DNA of 64,000 nucleotides. Origin: Streptomyces spororaveus. Lineage in GTDB: Bacteria; Actinomycetota; Actinomycetes; Streptomycetales; Streptomycetaceae. Every line of letters begins with the position of its first letter. Positions within the stretch are counted from its first letter, which is position 1. The notes under the pieces were generated by a model. The model was not told where the DNA came from, did no database searches, and saw nothing but the letters and a program-made list of their open reading frames with translations. The stretch is from contig NZ_BNED01000005.1 of NCBI RefSeq assembly GCF_016755875.1, positions 2,645,001 through 2,709,000 on the forward strand. Direction: 5' to 3'. Positions 37,206 to 47,673 of the stretch are shown here, piece after piece. The translations under genes and the position numbers were made by a program.

Positions 37206-37372
37206 CCGGGTGACTCCTCGGCCGCGTGTGCTGTTGTGATTTCCGTCGTGTGTCAGGTCAAAGGGTATCCGGTGTCGGAGGGTGTTGCCGTCCGCCCTGT
37301 GGACAGGGCCCCGGGTACCGTGATCACACCCTGCCCCGCCATCAGCCCCGTCATCACCCGGAGGACGTCGCC

Positions 37373-37915
37373 GTGTCCTGGACCCAGCCTTCGAGACCCT
37401 CGCGCAGGAGCCTGCTCGCCGGTGCGGCCGGCGCGGCCGGCGCCGCGCTGCTGACCGGGTGCTCGGACGGCCGAACGAGCGGTGCCGGCACCACGGTTCC
37501 ACTCGAACGGCGGATGCGGGAGACGGCCGTTCGTGACAGCGCCCGGCTGCTGGAACGTTACGACGCCACCGCGGCCGCCCATCCGGCCCTGGCCGCGCGG
37601 CTCGCCCCGCTGCGCGCCGCCGTCGCCGCCCACACCGCGGCCCTGTCCCTCACCCCTTCGGCCCCGCCGTCGCCCTCCCCGTCCCGCTCCGGCGGTACGG
37701 GGGCCGCCGCGCCCGCGGCGAGCGGCGGGCCGGTGCCGCCGAAGCCCGAGGAGGCCCTGACCGAGCTCGCGGACGCCGAGCGGAGCCTGTCCGAGTCCCG
37801 GACCATCGACCTGGCCGGGGCTCCCGGGGAGCTGGCCCGGCTGCTGGCCTCGGTGGCCGCCTGCGGCGCCGTACACGCGTACCTGCTGACCTCGAATCCC
37901 GGAGCCACCTCGTGA
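37373..37915 (+). CDS. Putative lipoprotein, possibly Tat-exported
   Basis: A 180-residue protein with a lipoprotein signal: twin arginines (Arg11, Arg12), a hydrophobic stretch and a lipobox LTGC with Cys30. The mature part is helical and rich in Ala, with a Pro/Ser-rich segment in the middle (about residues 101-125). The GTG at 37373 has a GGAGGA Shine-Dalgarno. Its stop overlaps the next start (GTGA), so the two proteins are made together. The partner is a ferritin-like DUF4439 protein. Function unknown. Confidence 0.85.
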   Translation: MSWTQPSRPSRRSLLAGAAGAAGAALLTGCSDGRTSGAGTTVPLERRMRETAVRDSARLLERYDATAAAHPALAARLAPLRAAVAAHTAALSLTPSAPPSPSPSRSGGTGAAAPAASGGPVPPKPEEALTELADAERSLSESRTIDLAGAPGELARLLASVAACGAVHAYLLTSNPGATS

Positions 37916-38379
37916 AGCCCGAACCCTCCCCCGCCGGCCGGGCCCTGGAAGCCGCCCAGGCCGCTCTCGCCGCCGAGCACGCGGCCGTGTACGGCTACGG
38001 CGTGATCGGCGCCCGGTCCGCCGGGGCCCGCGCGACGCAGGCCCGGGAGTCCTACGGCGGCCACCTCGCGCGGCGTGACGCGCTGGCCCGGACCGTACGG
38101 GAGCTGGGCGGCGCGCCCCGGCCCGCGGAGGCCGCGTACGCCCTGCCGTTCGAGGTGCGCAGCCAGGCCGACGCGGAGCGGCTGGCCGCCGAGATCGAGG
38201 ACCGGGTGGCCGGCGCGTACTCCGATCTGGTGCGTGCGTCGGAGGGTCCGCTGCGCCGGGAGGCGGCCGACGCGCTGAGCGCGGCGGCAGTGCGCGCGGC
38301 ACGCTGGCGCGGTGTCGGCGTAGCCTTCCCTGGGCTCACGGAACGCGCTGACGAGGCGCAACGGGCCCGGCACAGCTGA
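37912..38379 (+). CDS. DUF4439 ferritin-like protein
   Basis: The 155-residue protein matches the DUF4439 ferritin-like fold: AAQAALAAEHAAVYGYGVIG with the first Glu-His pair, then ESYGGHLARRDALARTVRELG. It ends in a second pair of helices. The Glu and His positions could bind metal, but the family role is unknown. The GTG start overlaps the lipoprotein stop by four bases. The pairing suggests that the lipoprotein and this protein work together, perhaps at the membrane. Confidence 0.87.
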   Translation: MKPEPSPAGRALEAAQAALAAEHAAVYGYGVIGARSAGARATQARESYGGHLARRDALARTVRELGGAPRPAEAAYALPFEVRSQADAERLAAEIEDRVAGAYSDLVRASEGPLRREAADALSAAAVRAARWRGVGVAFPGLTERADEAQRARHS

Positions 38380-38395
38380 AAGGGACCACGCACGC

Positions 38396-39298
38396 ATGGC
38401 TTTCGAACCGCCGCAGCGGCTTGTACGGGCGCTCGGCGAGATGCCGGAAACGGCGCAGGACACGGACTGGCTGGGGCAGCTGCCCCGACTCACCGAGGCC
38501 GCGCTGTCCCGGCGCGGGGTGGAGGCCCGGCGGGTGCAGGCCCCGGGCGGCCGCAGCAGCCTGGTGGTGCTCGTCACGTACGCCGACGGGACCCCGGCCG
38601 CACTGAAACTCGCGCCCCCGCACGCCCGCCCCGACCGGGAGCTGGCCGCGCTGGCCCACTGGGGCGGATTCGGGGCCGTACGGGTCCTCGACACGCGGCA
38701 CCACGACGACGACGGGGCGCTGCTGCTGGAGCGGCTGCACCCGGAGGTGTCCCTGCGCTCGCTGCCGGAGGCGAAGGCCCTGCTGGAGGCGAGCGGCACG
38801 CTGCGCAGGCTCTGGGTGACACCGCCGACCGGGCACGGGTGGGAGACGGTGGTGGAGCGCACGCAGGCGCAGTCGGCTGCCCTGCGGGCTGCCCCGGCGG
38901 AGACCCGGGCGCTGGCCGACACGGCGCTGGCGATGCGGGCGGAGCTGGTGGCGGCCCCGCCGGAGGAACTGCTGCTGCACGGGAACTTCCGGCAGGGCAA
39001 GGTGCTGGCGGGCGAGCGGGCCCCGTGGCTGACGGTGGGGCCCGATCCGCTGGTCGGTGAGCGGGCGTACGACCTGGCGCGGCTGGTCCGGGACCGGCTG
39101 GAGGACCAGGTGGCCTCCTCGGCGGGGGCGGCGGGAGCCCGGCGCCGGGTGAACAAGCTGGCGGACGCCCTGGAGGTGGACCGCGAGCGGCTGCGGGGCT
39201 GGACGCTGTTCCGGGCCGTGGAGTCGGGCAACCGGGCACTGGCGGCCGGCCGGCGCCGGGACGCGGAGCTGCTGCTGGAGTTCGCGGCCTGGTTGTAG
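38396..39298 (+). CDS. Aminoglycoside/hydroxyurea phosphotransferase-like protein, probable pseudokinase
   Basis: The 300-residue protein has the overall layout of the APH(6)/hydroxyurea kinase family: a TPAALKLAP strand with the ATP-site Lys, LLLERLHP at the hinge and VGERAYDLARL near the end. The catalytic loop, however, reads HGNFRQGKVL. The catalytic Asp is Asn197 and the Mg-binding Asn is Lys202. The DFG-equivalent IDP reads VGP with Gly215. Three catalytic residues are therefore missing. It is unlikely to be a resistance enzyme and may be a pseudokinase or binding protein. The start at 38396 lies 17 bases after DUF4439, with a modest AAAGGGA ribosome-binding site. Confidence 0.85.
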   Translation: MAFEPPQRLVRALGEMPETAQDTDWLGQLPRLTEAALSRRGVEARRVQAPGGRSSLVVLVTYADGTPAALKLAPPHARPDRELAALAHWGGFGAVRVLDTRHHDDDGALLLERLHPEVSLRSLPEAKALLEASGTLRRLWVTPPTGHGWETVVERTQAQSAALRAAPAETRALADTALAMRAELVAAPPEELLLHGNFRQGKVLAGERAPWLTVGPDPLVGERAYDLARLVRDRLEDQVASSAGAAGARRRVNKLADALEVDRERLRGWTLFRAVESGNRALAAGRRRDAELLLEFAAWL

Positions 39299-39300
39299 GG

Positions 39301-39323
39301 CATACCGTAGATATCAAGGTATG
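39301..39323 (+). promoter_or_regulatory. Imperfect palindrome upstream of the slipin gene
   Basis: CATACC at 39301-39306 and GGTATG at 39318-39323 flank GTAGATATCAA. The element is AT-rich amid GC-rich sequence and lies 18 bases before the slipin start codon, immediately after the upstream stop. It could be an operator or contain the -10 region of the slipin promoter. Confidence 0.35.
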
Positions 39324-39340
39324 TCCGGCAGGGGGCCGTC

Positions 39341-40300
39341 ATGGTCGAAGAACTGCTGACAGCGGCCATCGCCACGGGTGTGGGCGTCGCGGTCTACGTG
39401 GGCGCCGCGGCCCGGGTGGTCAAGCAGTACGAGCGGGGCCTGGTCTTCCGCTTCGGCAGGCTGCGCGAGGAGGTCCGCGGTCCCGGCTTCACGACGATCG
39501 TTCCGTTCGTGGAGCGGCTGCGCAAGGTCAACATGCAGATCGTGACGCTGCCGGTGCCCGCGCAGGAGGGCATCACCCGGGACAACGTCACCGTGCGGGT
39601 GGACGCGGTCGTGTACTTCAAGGTCGTGGACCCGGCGAGCGCGATCGTGGCGGTGGAGGACTACCGGTTCGCCGTCTCGCAGATGGCGCAGACCTCGCTG
39701 AGGTCGATCATCGGAAAGTCCGACCTGGACGATCTGCTGTCCAACCGGGAGATGCTCAACCAGGGCCTCGAGCTGATGATCGACAGCCCGGCGGTGGGCT
39801 GGGGCGTGCAGATCGACCGGGTCGAGATCAAGGACGTCTCGCTGCCGGAGACGATGAAGCGGTCGATGGCCCGGCAGGCGGAGGCCGACCGGGAGCGCCG
39901 GGCGCGCGTGATCAACGCGGACGCGGAGCTCCAGGCCTCGCACAAGCTCGCCGAGGCGGCGGAGGTCATGTCGGAGCAGCCCGCGGCGCTGCAGTTGCGC
40001 CTGCTGCACACGATCGTGGCGGTCGCCGCCGAGAAGAACTCCACGCTGGTACTGCCGTTCCCGGTGGAGCTGCTGCGCTTCCTGGAGCGCTCGGCCCCTC
40101 CGCCCGCGGCGGCCCCCGCGCGGGACAGACCGGCCCCGGCCGGCCCGGCTTCCGAAGGCCCCGGGCCGGCCGAGGTCGCCGACGCGGACGCCGACGCCCT
40201 CGACGGAGCCGCGGTTCCGGACGCGCTCGGCGGCCCGGCGGACGGGCTGATGCTCGACGCGCCGCCGCCGGAGGAGGAACGGGAGGGGCTGCGCGACTAG
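39341..40300 (+). CDS. Slipin-type SPFH/band 7 membrane protein
   Basis: A 319-residue stomatin/prohibitin homologue. One short N-terminal hydrophobic segment anchors it (residues about 5-23). The SPFH domain follows, with QYERGLVFRFGRL, GPGFTTIVPFVERLRKV and the slipin-typical SVAQTSLRSIIGKSDLDDLL-like region. A coiled coil (MKRSMARQAEADRERRARVI) leads to an acidic Pro/Ala-rich tail. Such proteins form membrane microdomain scaffolds. It stands alone here without the NfeD-type protease often paired with slipins. The ATG at 39341 has a GGGGG ribosome-binding site. Confidence 0.92.
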   Translation: MVEELLTAAIATGVGVAVYVGAAARVVKQYERGLVFRFGRLREEVRGPGFTTIVPFVERLRKVNMQIVTLPVPAQEGITRDNVTVRVDAVVYFKVVDPASAIVAVEDYRFAVSQMAQTSLRSIIGKSDLDDLLSNREMLNQGLELMIDSPAVGWGVQIDRVEIKDVSLPETMKRSMARQAEADRERRARVINADAELQASHKLAEAAEVMSEQPAALQLRLLHTIVAVAAEKNSTLVLPFPVELLRFLERSAPPPAAAPARDRPAPAGPASEGPGPAEVADADADALDGAAVPDALGGPADGLMLDAPPPEEEREGLRD

Positions 40301-40321
40301 CCGCTGCGCGGAGCCCTCCGG

Positions 40322-40336
40322 CCGGGCGCTGCCCGG
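40322..40336. terminator. Small hairpin between the slipin and proS genes
   Basis: CCGGGC (40322-40327) and GCCCGG (40331-40336) form a six-base-pair stem with a three-base loop in the 98-base convergent gap. It is weak, and other GC-rich pairings are possible nearby. Confidence 0.35.
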
Positions 40337-40398
40337 ACCCGCGCCTCAGACGCCGGCGAGGCTGAAATTGCGGTCCGGGAAGCCGGGGCGCGGCCGGG

Positions 40399-42096
40399 CT
40401 ACGGCGTCAGGCGGGCGAGGGCTTCGGCCATCGGGAGTTCTTCGCGGGTGCCCGATGCGCGGTGCTGGAGTTCGACCACGCCGTCGGCGGAGCGGCGGCC
40501 CGCCACCAGGATCCACGGCACGCCGATCAGTTCCGCGTCCGTGAGCTTCACGCCGGGCGACAGGCCGGCGCGGTCGTCCAGCAGGACCCGCAGCCCCGAT
40601 CCGGCCAGGGCCGCCGCCGCCTCCTCCGCCAGCGCGAGCGGCACCGCCTTGCCCGCCGCCACCACGTGGACGTCGGCCGGGGCCACCGCCGCGGGCCAGC
40701 ACAGGCCGCGCTCGTCGGCCGTCTGCTCGGCCAGCGCCGCCACCGCGCGGGAGACGCCGATGCCGTACGAGCCCATCGTGACCCGGACCGGCTTGCCCTC
40801 CCGGCCGAGGACGTCCAGCCCGAAGGCGTCCGCGTACTTGCGGCCCAGCTGGAAGATGTGCCCGATCTCGATCGCCCGGTCGAGGTGCAGCCCCGCTCCG
40901 CAGGACGGGCAGGGGTCGCCCGGCTCCACGACCACCACGTCCAGGTACCGGTCGACCTCGAAGTCCCGTCCGCAGACCACGTTCCGGGCGTGCGTGTCCG
41001 CCCGGTTGGCCCCGGTCACCCATGAGGTGCCGGGCGCGATCCGGGGGTCGGCCAGGTAGGGGACCTTCTCCAGCCCCTGCGGGCCCACGTAGCCGCGTAC
41101 GAGGTCCGGACGGCCCTCGAAGTCCTCGGCCGTCACCAGCTCCACCACCGCCGGGGCCAGGTGCTCGCCCAGCTTGCCGAGGTCGACCTCCCGGTCCCCC
41201 GGCACGCCCACGGCCGTGATCCGGCCGTCGACCTTGACCAGGAGGTTCTTCAGCGTCGCCGAGGCGGGTACCCCCAGGTGTGCGGCCAGGGTCTCGATCG
41301 TCGGTGTGTCCGGGGTGTCCACCTCCTCCAGCGCCGGGTGCTCGGCGGCGACGGGGGCCAGGGCGAAGGTCACGGCCTCCGTGTTGGCCGCGTAGTCGCA
41401 GGACGGGCAGTCCACGAAGGTGTCCTCGCCCGCCGCGGCCGGGGCCAGGAACTCCTCCGACGCCGAACCGCCCATCGCGCCGGAGACGGCGGACACGATC
41501 CGGTGGTCCAGGCCGAGCCGCTCGAAGATGCGGACGTACGCCTCGCGGTGGAGCCGGTAGGACTCCTCCAGCCCCTCGTCGGACACGTCGAAGGAGTACG
41601 AGTCCTTCATCTGGAACTCGCGCCCGCGCAGCACCCCGGACCGGGGCCGCGCCTCGTCGCGGTACTTGGTCTGGATCTGGTACAGCATGACCGGCAGGTC
41701 CTTGTAGGAGGTGCACTGGTCCTTCACGACGAGGGTGAAGATCTCCTCGTGGGTGGGTCCGAGCAGGTAGTCCGCGCCCTTGCGGTCCTTGAGGCGGAAG
41801 AGCAGGTCCCCGTACTCCGACCAGCGTCCGCTGACCTCGTACGGTTCCTTCGGCAGCAGGGCCGGGAGCAGCACCTCCTGGGCGCCGATGGCGTCCATCT
41901 CCTCGCGGACGACGCGCGAAACGTTGTCCAGGACCCGCTTGCCGAGCGGCAGCCACGTCCACACCCCGGCCGAGCTGCGCCGGACGTATCCGGCGCGGAC
42001 CAGGAGCCGGTGGCTGAGGGTCTCGGCGTCGGCCGGGTCCTCGCGGAGGGTCTTGGCCATGAGGCGGGACATGCGCTGCACGTGTTGCGTAGACAT
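40399..42096 (-). CDS. proS: Prolyl-tRNA synthetase
   Basis: The 565-residue class II synthetase is of the bacterial type with an editing insertion. Motif 2 and active-site regions are visible ([49 protein letters not shown]). The insertion domain (residues about 225-395) contains the [12 protein letters not shown] segment and later [23 protein letters not shown]. The C-terminal anticodon-binding domain ends the protein. The ATG at 42096 has no clear Shine-Dalgarno, so the mRNA may have a very short leader. It lies 42 bases after a GNAT gene on the same strand. Confidence 0.96.
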   Translation of the reverse strand: MSTQHVQRMSRLMAKTLREDPADAETLSHRLLVRAGYVRRSSAGVWTWLPLGKRVLDNVSRVVREEMDAIGAQEVLLPALLPKEPYEVSGRWSEYGDLLFRLKDRKGADYLLGPTHEEIFTLVVKDQCTSYKDLPVMLYQIQTKYRDEARPRSGVLRGREFQMKDSYSFDVSDEGLEESYRLHREAYVRIFERLGLDHRIVSAVSGAMGGSASEEFLAPAAAGEDTFVDCPSCDYAANTEAVTFALAPVAAEHPALEEVDTPDTPTIETLAAHLGVPASATLKNLLVKVDGRITAVGVPGDREVDLGKLGEHLAPAVVELVTAEDFEGRPDLVRGYVGPQGLEKVPYLADPRIAPGTSWVTGANRADTHARNVVCGRDFEVDRYLDVVVVEPGDPCPSCGAGLHLDRAIEIGHIFQLGRKYADAFGLDVLGREGKPVRVTMGSYGIGVSRAVAALAEQTADERGLCWPAAVAPADVHVVAAGKAVPLALAEEAAAALAGSGLRVLLDDRAGLSPGVKLTDAELIGVPWILVAGRRSADGVVELQHRASGTREELPMAEALARLTP

Positions 42097-42138
42097 GTCG
42101 GGAGGTTACCGGGGGCCCGGCGGCCCGCGGTACCGGTT

Positions 42139-42681
42139 TCAGGGCCTGGTCAGCGGCAGGGGGGCGCCCATGACCGCGTACGGCAGGCTCGCGCTCGGGA
42201 AGTGGACCTGGCGGGCGAGGTCGGTGTAGCCGAGGGCCCGGTAGAGGCCGCGGGCGGGGCTCTCGGTGTCGATGGCGGAGAGGATCGAGCGGGGCTCGGC
42301 GGCGTCGTCGGTGAGGGCGGTGATGAGGGCGCGGCCGACGCCGTGGCCCTGGAAGCCGGGGTGGACGTGCAGCTCGGTGATCACGAAGGAGCCGTCGAGC
42401 CAGCCCTCGTGCCCGCCGGCCCGCAGGTAGGGCTCGACGATGGTGGACCACCAGTGGGTGCGGTCGTTCGGCATCCCGTACACGAACCCGGTGAGCGCCC
42501 CGTCCTCGGCGAACGCCCCGAGGGCGCGGGCCCCTCGGCAGGTCATGTGGCGCTGGACGATGTAGCGCCGGATGCCGACCTCCTCCTCGCTGAGGCCGAA
42601 GGCGACGGCCTGCACGCGCAGGGCCTCGTCCACGCGGCCGGCGAGGTCGAGGGGACCGATTCGGACTCCGGAAGGCAGCAT
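42139..42681 (-). CDS. GNAT family N-acetyltransferase
   Basis: The 180-residue protein has the acetyl-CoA-binding motif V-H-P-x-x-Q-G-x-G-x-G (VHPGFQGHGVGRALI) and the C-terminal ESPARGLYRALGYTDL segment of the GNAT fold. The substrate cannot be told. The ATG at 42681 has an AAGG ribosome-binding site. It is followed by proS on the same strand. Confidence 0.88.
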   Translation of the reverse strand: MLPSGVRIGPLDLAGRVDEALRVQAVAFGLSEEEVGIRRYIVQRHMTCRGARALGAFAEDGALTGFVYGMPNDRTHWWSTIVEPYLRAGGHEGWLDGSFVITELHVHPGFQGHGVGRALITALTDDAAEPRSILSAIDTESPARGLYRALGYTDLARQVHFPSASLPYAVMGAPLPLTRP

Positions 42682-42767
42682 GCGGCGACCTTACTTCGCG
42701 GTACGGGGCTGCCGGAATGCCGCAGCGGGGGTCCGTGGCCCGCCTTTCGGATCGGGGGCGGCCGGGG

Positions 42768-43613
42768 TCAGAAGAGCACGCTCATGAACGCGCCGACCTC
42801 GCGGAAGCCCACGCGGCGGTAGGCCGCACGTGCCGCGGTGTTGAAGTCGTTCACGTAGAGGCTGACCACGGGGGCCACGTCGCGCAGCGCGTACTCGACG
42901 ACGGCGGCCATCCCGGTCTCCGAATGGCCGAGGCCGCGGAACTCGGGGTCCACCCAGACGCCCTGGATCTGGCAGGCGCGAGCGGTGGCGGCGCCGATCT
43001 CGGCCTTGAAGACGACCTTGCCGTCCTCGACGTGGGCGAAGGAGCGGCCGCTGGCGACGAGTTCGGCGACGCGGGCCTGGTAGAGCAGCCCGCCGTCGCC
43101 GGCCATCGGCGAGATGCCGACCTCCTCGGTGAACATGGCCACGCAGGCGGGCATGATCAGTTCCATCTCGTCCTTGCGGATCCGGCGGACCCGCGGGTCG
43201 GCCTCGACCGTGGTGGACGGGCGCTCGATGACCATGAGCGGCTGGTGGGAGCGGACCTCGCGGGCCGGGCCCCAGCTGGGCTCCAGGAGCTGCCACAGCA
43301 GCCGGGTGGCCTCGGCGGGGCCGACGATGGAGGAGCAGCGGCGGCCGGTGCGGCGGGCGCGGTCGGCGAAGGCGCGTACGGCGTCGGGTCCGGCGCAGAC
43401 GGGGACCAGGTTGGCGCCCGCGTAGCAGAGGGAACGGAGCTCGCCGTCGGCGTACCAGCCCCACATCTCGCCGCCCAGGCGCCAGGGGTCGAGTCCGGCG
43501 ACCTGGACCCGGGAGGTGACGAAGGCGTTCTCGACCGGCTCGCGTCCGAGGATTTCCATCGCGGCGTCGAGATCACTGGGCTCAAGGACCCGGGTGGTGG
43601 TCTGCGTCAACAC
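42768..43613 (-). CDS. GNAT N-acetyltransferase with N-terminal DUF4081 domain
   Basis: The 281-residue protein has two parts. The first 130 residues (VLEPSDLDAAMEILGREPVE and following) match the DUF4081 domain of actinobacterial GNATs. The second is a GNAT domain with VDPEFRGLGHSETGMAAVVEY and YVNDFNTAARAAYRRVGF. The acetyl-CoA loop reads RGLGHS rather than the usual RGxGxG or A, a mild departure. The GTG at 43613 has a GAGG ribosome-binding site. It lies 156 bases downstream of ispG on the same strand, beyond a hairpin. Confidence 0.88.
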   Translation of the reverse strand: MLTQTTTRVLEPSDLDAAMEILGREPVENAFVTSRVQVAGLDPWRLGGEMWGWYADGELRSLCYAGANLVPVCAGPDAVRAFADRARRTGRRCSSIVGPAEATRLLWQLLEPSWGPAREVRSHQPLMVIERPSTTVEADPRVRRIRKDEMELIMPACVAMFTEEVGISPMAGDGGLLYQARVAELVASGRSFAHVEDGKVVFKAEIGAATARACQIQGVWVDPEFRGLGHSETGMAAVVEYALRDVAPVVSLYVNDFNTAARAAYRRVGFREVGAFMSVLF

Positions 43614-43690
43614 TGGGGCCTCACCATGCAAGTCTGCTGATCTCCGCACTGTACCCGGCGGCGCCCGGGGATGCCGCGTCCGAGGTCGCC

Positions 43691-43736
43691 AAAAGGCCCC
43701 GGACCGCCCCCGAGCTGCGGGAACGGTGCCGGGGCC
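43691..43736 (-). terminator. Terminator downstream of ispG
   Basis: GGCCCCGG (43695-43702) pairs with CCGGGGCC (43729-43736), extended inside by CCG and CGG. On the transcribed strand the stem is followed by TTTT, giving an intrinsic terminator. A second short GC palindrome lies at 43747-43763, nearer the ispG stop. Confidence 0.7.
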
Positions 43737-43769
43737 ACTGACGACGGGGCCCGGGCCGGGCCCGGAGGA

Positions 43770-44927
<1,158 letters not shown>

Positions 44928-45043
44928 CTGCTGTGCAACCCCAAGGTGTGGATCAAGGTCCCGAGATCGGCGGGCTCCAGGCTTCGAGATTACGCCAACC
45001 AAGGCGCGGCCCGTGCATCCGAGGGGTACGCCACCCGAACGTA

Positions 45044-45074
45044 GGGAGCCGGGCACGATCCGTGCCCGGCTCCC
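45044..45074 (-). terminator. Hairpin terminator downstream of the site-2 protease gene
   Basis: GGGAGCCGGGCAC at 45044-45056 pairs perfectly with GTGCCCGGCTCCC at 45062-45074 around a GATCC loop, 27 bases after the stop. It implies that ispG is at least partly transcribed from its own promoter in the next 115 bases. Confidence 0.75.
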
Positions 45075-45101
45075 GTGGTGGTGGGGCGGCGCCCCCGCAG
45101 A

Positions 45102-46403
45102 TCAGGTGATCTTGATCGGGTTGACCACGTCCGCGACCATCACCAGCAGGGTGAAGCAGATGAACAGGCCCGCGACCACGTAGGCGACGGGCATCAGCTT
45201 CGCCACGTCGAACGGGCCGGGGTCGGGGCGCCGGAAGACGCGCGCCACATTCCGCCGGAGCGACTCCCACAGGGCGCCGGCGATGTGTCCGCCGTCGAGC
45301 GGCAGCAGCGGCAGCATGTTGAACAGGAACAGCGAGAGGTTGAAGCCGGCCAGCAGGTTGAGGAAGAAGACCAGCTGGTGCTGGGCGGGGATGTCGAGGG
45401 TGAAGATCTCACCGCTGACGCGTGCCGCGCCGACGACGCCCATCGGGCTGTCCTGCTTGCGCTCGGCCCCGTTGAACGCCGCGTTCCACAGGTCCGGGAC
45501 CTTGGTCGGGAGGGCGACCAGCGACTGGACGCCGGCCTCCATCATCTCGCCCATGCGGTCGACGGACTGGCCGAAGGACTGCGGGACGTAGCCGGAGGCG
45601 GGGGCGAAGCCGAGGAAGCCCGCGGTGACGTACTCGTCCTTGACGTACCTGCCGCTGCCGTCGGTCTTGGCGACCTTGTTCTCGATCAGGTTCGCCGAGA
45701 GGTCCAGGCGCTGACCGGCCCGCTGGACGGTGATCGTGGCGGGGCCGACGGTGGCGCGGATGTCCTTCTGCAGGGCCGACCAGTCGCCGACGGGCCGGCC
45801 GTCGAAGGCGACGATCTTGTCGCCCGCCTTCAGGCCCGCCGCCTTGGCGGGGGCGGCCGGGTCGCCGGGGACGCACTTGTCACGCTTCTCGCTCTGCTGG
45901 ATGACGCAGTCCGAGACGGTGGCGACCGAGGTGGTCTGGGTGTTGAGCCCGAAGGTCATCAGGGTCGTGAGGAAGATCGCCACGGCCAGGATCAGGTTCA
46001 TGAACGGTCCGGCGAACATCACGATCACGCGCTTCCACGGCTTGCGCGTGTAGAAGAGCCGCTCGTCGTCCCCGGGCTGGAGCTCCTCGTACGCGGCCGA
46101 GCGCGCGTCCTCGATCATCGACCGGAACGGCGAGGTGGAGCGGGCCGTGACCTTGCCGTCCTCGCCGGGCGGGAACATCCCGATCATGCGGATGTAGCCG
46201 CCCATCGGGATGGCCTTGATCCCGTACTCGGTCTCGCCCTTCCTCCGCGACCAGATGGTCGGGCCGAAGCCCACCATGTACTGCGGCACGCGGATGCCGA
46301 AGATCTTGGCCGTGGAGAGGTGCCCCAGCTCGTGCCAGGCGATGGAGACCAGCAGGCCGACGGCGAAGACCACGACCCCGAGCACCGTCATCAGTAGTGT
46401 CAT
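45102..46403 (-). CDS. M50 site-2 protease (RseP-like)
   Basis: A 433-residue zinc intramembrane protease that cleaves membrane-bound regulators, such as anti-sigma factors, after a first cut. The first helix holds HELGH (His24, Glu25, His28). The third zinc ligand is in [13 protein letters not shown] near the end. A single PDZ domain lies at about residues 185-270 ([21 protein letters not shown]). Four transmembrane segments are visible. Its ATG overlaps the dxr stop by four bases (ATGA). The dxr-rseP linkage is common in bacteria. Confidence 0.95.
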   Translation of the reverse strand: MTLLMTVLGVVVFAVGLLVSIAWHELGHLSTAKIFGIRVPQYMVGFGPTIWSRRKGETEYGIKAIPMGGYIRMIGMFPPGEDGKVTARSTSPFRSMIEDARSAAYEELQPGDDERLFYTRKPWKRVIVMFAGPFMNLILAVAIFLTTLMTFGLNTQTTSVATVSDCVIQQSEKRDKCVPGDPAAPAKAAGLKAGDKIVAFDGRPVGDWSALQKDIRATVGPATITVQRAGQRLDLSANLIENKVAKTDGSGRYVKDEYVTAGFLGFAPASGYVPQSFGQSVDRMGEMMEAGVQSLVALPTKVPDLWNAAFNGAERKQDSPMGVVGAARVSGEIFTLDIPAQHQLVFFLNLLAGFNLSLFLFNMLPLLPLDGGHIAGALWESLRRNVARVFRRPDPGPFDVAKLMPVAYVVAGLFICFTLLVMVADVVNPIKIT

Positions 46404-47653
46404 GCGCGCGCCTCCACGGCGGCCCGCGCCGCCATCTCCCGCGCCCGGGCCCTGGCCCAGGCCTCCGCTTCAAGGACGTCCTGGACGGTCAGGGAAGTTC
46501 CCGACTCCGGTGTCCCGTGCTCATCGACCACGGCAGAGACCGTATCCATGATTGCTGTGAACGGCAGCCGACCTGCCAGGAATGCCTCCACGCACTCCTC
46601 GTTGGCCGCGTTGAACACGGCCGGGGCGGTGCCGCCGAGGGTGCCCACGTGCCGGGCGAGGCCCACCGACGGGAAGGCCTCGGTGTCCAGCGGGAAGAAC
46701 TCCCAGGTGGACGCCTTGCTCCAGTCGAAGGCGGGGGCCGCGTCCGGGATCCGCTCGGGCCAGCCGAGGCCGATCGCGATCGGGCCGCGCATGTCCGGCG
46801 GGGTGGCCTGGGCGAGCGTGGAGCCGTCCGTGAACTCCACCATCGAGTGCACGTAGGACTGCGGATGGACCACGACCTCGATGCGGTCGAAGGGGATGTC
46901 GTAGAGCAGGTGCGCCTCGATGACCTCCAGCCCCTTGTTGACCAGGGTCGCGGAGTTGACGGTGATCACCGGGCCCATGGCCCAGGTGGGGTGCGCGAGG
47001 GCGTCCTGCACGGTCACGCTCGCCAGCTCGGCGCGGGTGCGGCCGCGGAACGGCCCGCCGGAGGCGGTGACCACGAGCTTGCGGACGTCGGCCCGGGTGC
47101 CGGCGGCGAGCGCCTGGAACAGCGCCGCGTGCTCGGAGTCCACCGGGATGATCTGGCCGGGCTTCGCCAGGGCCTTGACCAGCGGGCCGCCGACGATCAG
47201 CGACTCCTTGTTGGCCAGGGCCAGGGTCCGGCCCGCCCGCAGTGCGGCGAGGGTCGGCGCGAGGCCGATGGAACCGGTGATGCCGTTGAGAACGGTGTGG
47301 CACTGCGAGGCGGCGAGTTCGGCCGCGGCGTCCGGACCGGCCAGGATCTCGGGCAGCGGCTCGTTCGGCCCGTACCGGGCGCTCAGCGCCTCTTTCAGGG
47401 CGGGTACGACGTCCTCGCGGGCCACGGCCACGGCCTGGACCCGCAACTGCCGGGCCTGCTCGGCCAGCAGCTCCACCCGCCCGCCGGCGGCGGACAGCGC
47501 GGTGACCCTGAACCGGTCGGGGTTGCGCAGGGCGAGGTCGATGGCCTGGGTCCCGATGGACCCGGTGGACCCGAGGATGACGATGTCCCGGAGGCCGGCC
47601 GCGGGGTCGAAGAGGAGGTGCGGATCGGCGAGGGGGGCTGGGCGGTCGCTCAT
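46400..47653 (-). CDS. dxr: 1-deoxy-D-xylulose-5-phosphate reductoisomerase
   Basis: Dxr makes 2-C-methyl-erythritol 4-phosphate with NADPH, the first committed step of the MEP pathway. The 417-residue protein has the NADPH motif [15 protein letters not shown] and the active-site sequence [12 protein letters not shown]. The catalytic region [11 protein letters not shown] is followed by SGGPFR and the metal-binding loop [14 protein letters not shown]. The ATG at 47653 is preceded by a weak GGGGG ribosome-binding site. It is coupled to rseP and follows an unknown gene by 20 bases. Confidence 0.97.
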   Translation of the reverse strand: MSDRPAPLADPHLLFDPAAGLRDIVILGSTGSIGTQAIDLALRNPDRFRVTALSAAGGRVELLAEQARQLRVQAVAVAREDVVPALKEALSARYGPNEPLPEILAGPDAAAELAASQCHTVLNGITGSIGLAPTLAALRAGRTLALANKESLIVGGPLVKALAKPGQIIPVDSEHAALFQALAAGTRADVRKLVVTASGGPFRGRTRAELASVTVQDALAHPTWAMGPVITVNSATLVNKGLEVIEAHLLYDIPFDRIEVVVHPQSYVHSMVEFTDGSTLAQATPPDMRGPIAIGLGWPERIPDAAPAFDWSKASTWEFFPLDTEAFPSVGLARHVGTLGGTAPAVFNAANEECVEAFLAGRLPFTAIMDTVSAVVDEHGTPESGTSLTVQDVLEAEAWARARAREMAARAAVEARA

Positions 47654-47673
47654 GCCCCCATTGTTGCCTCACG

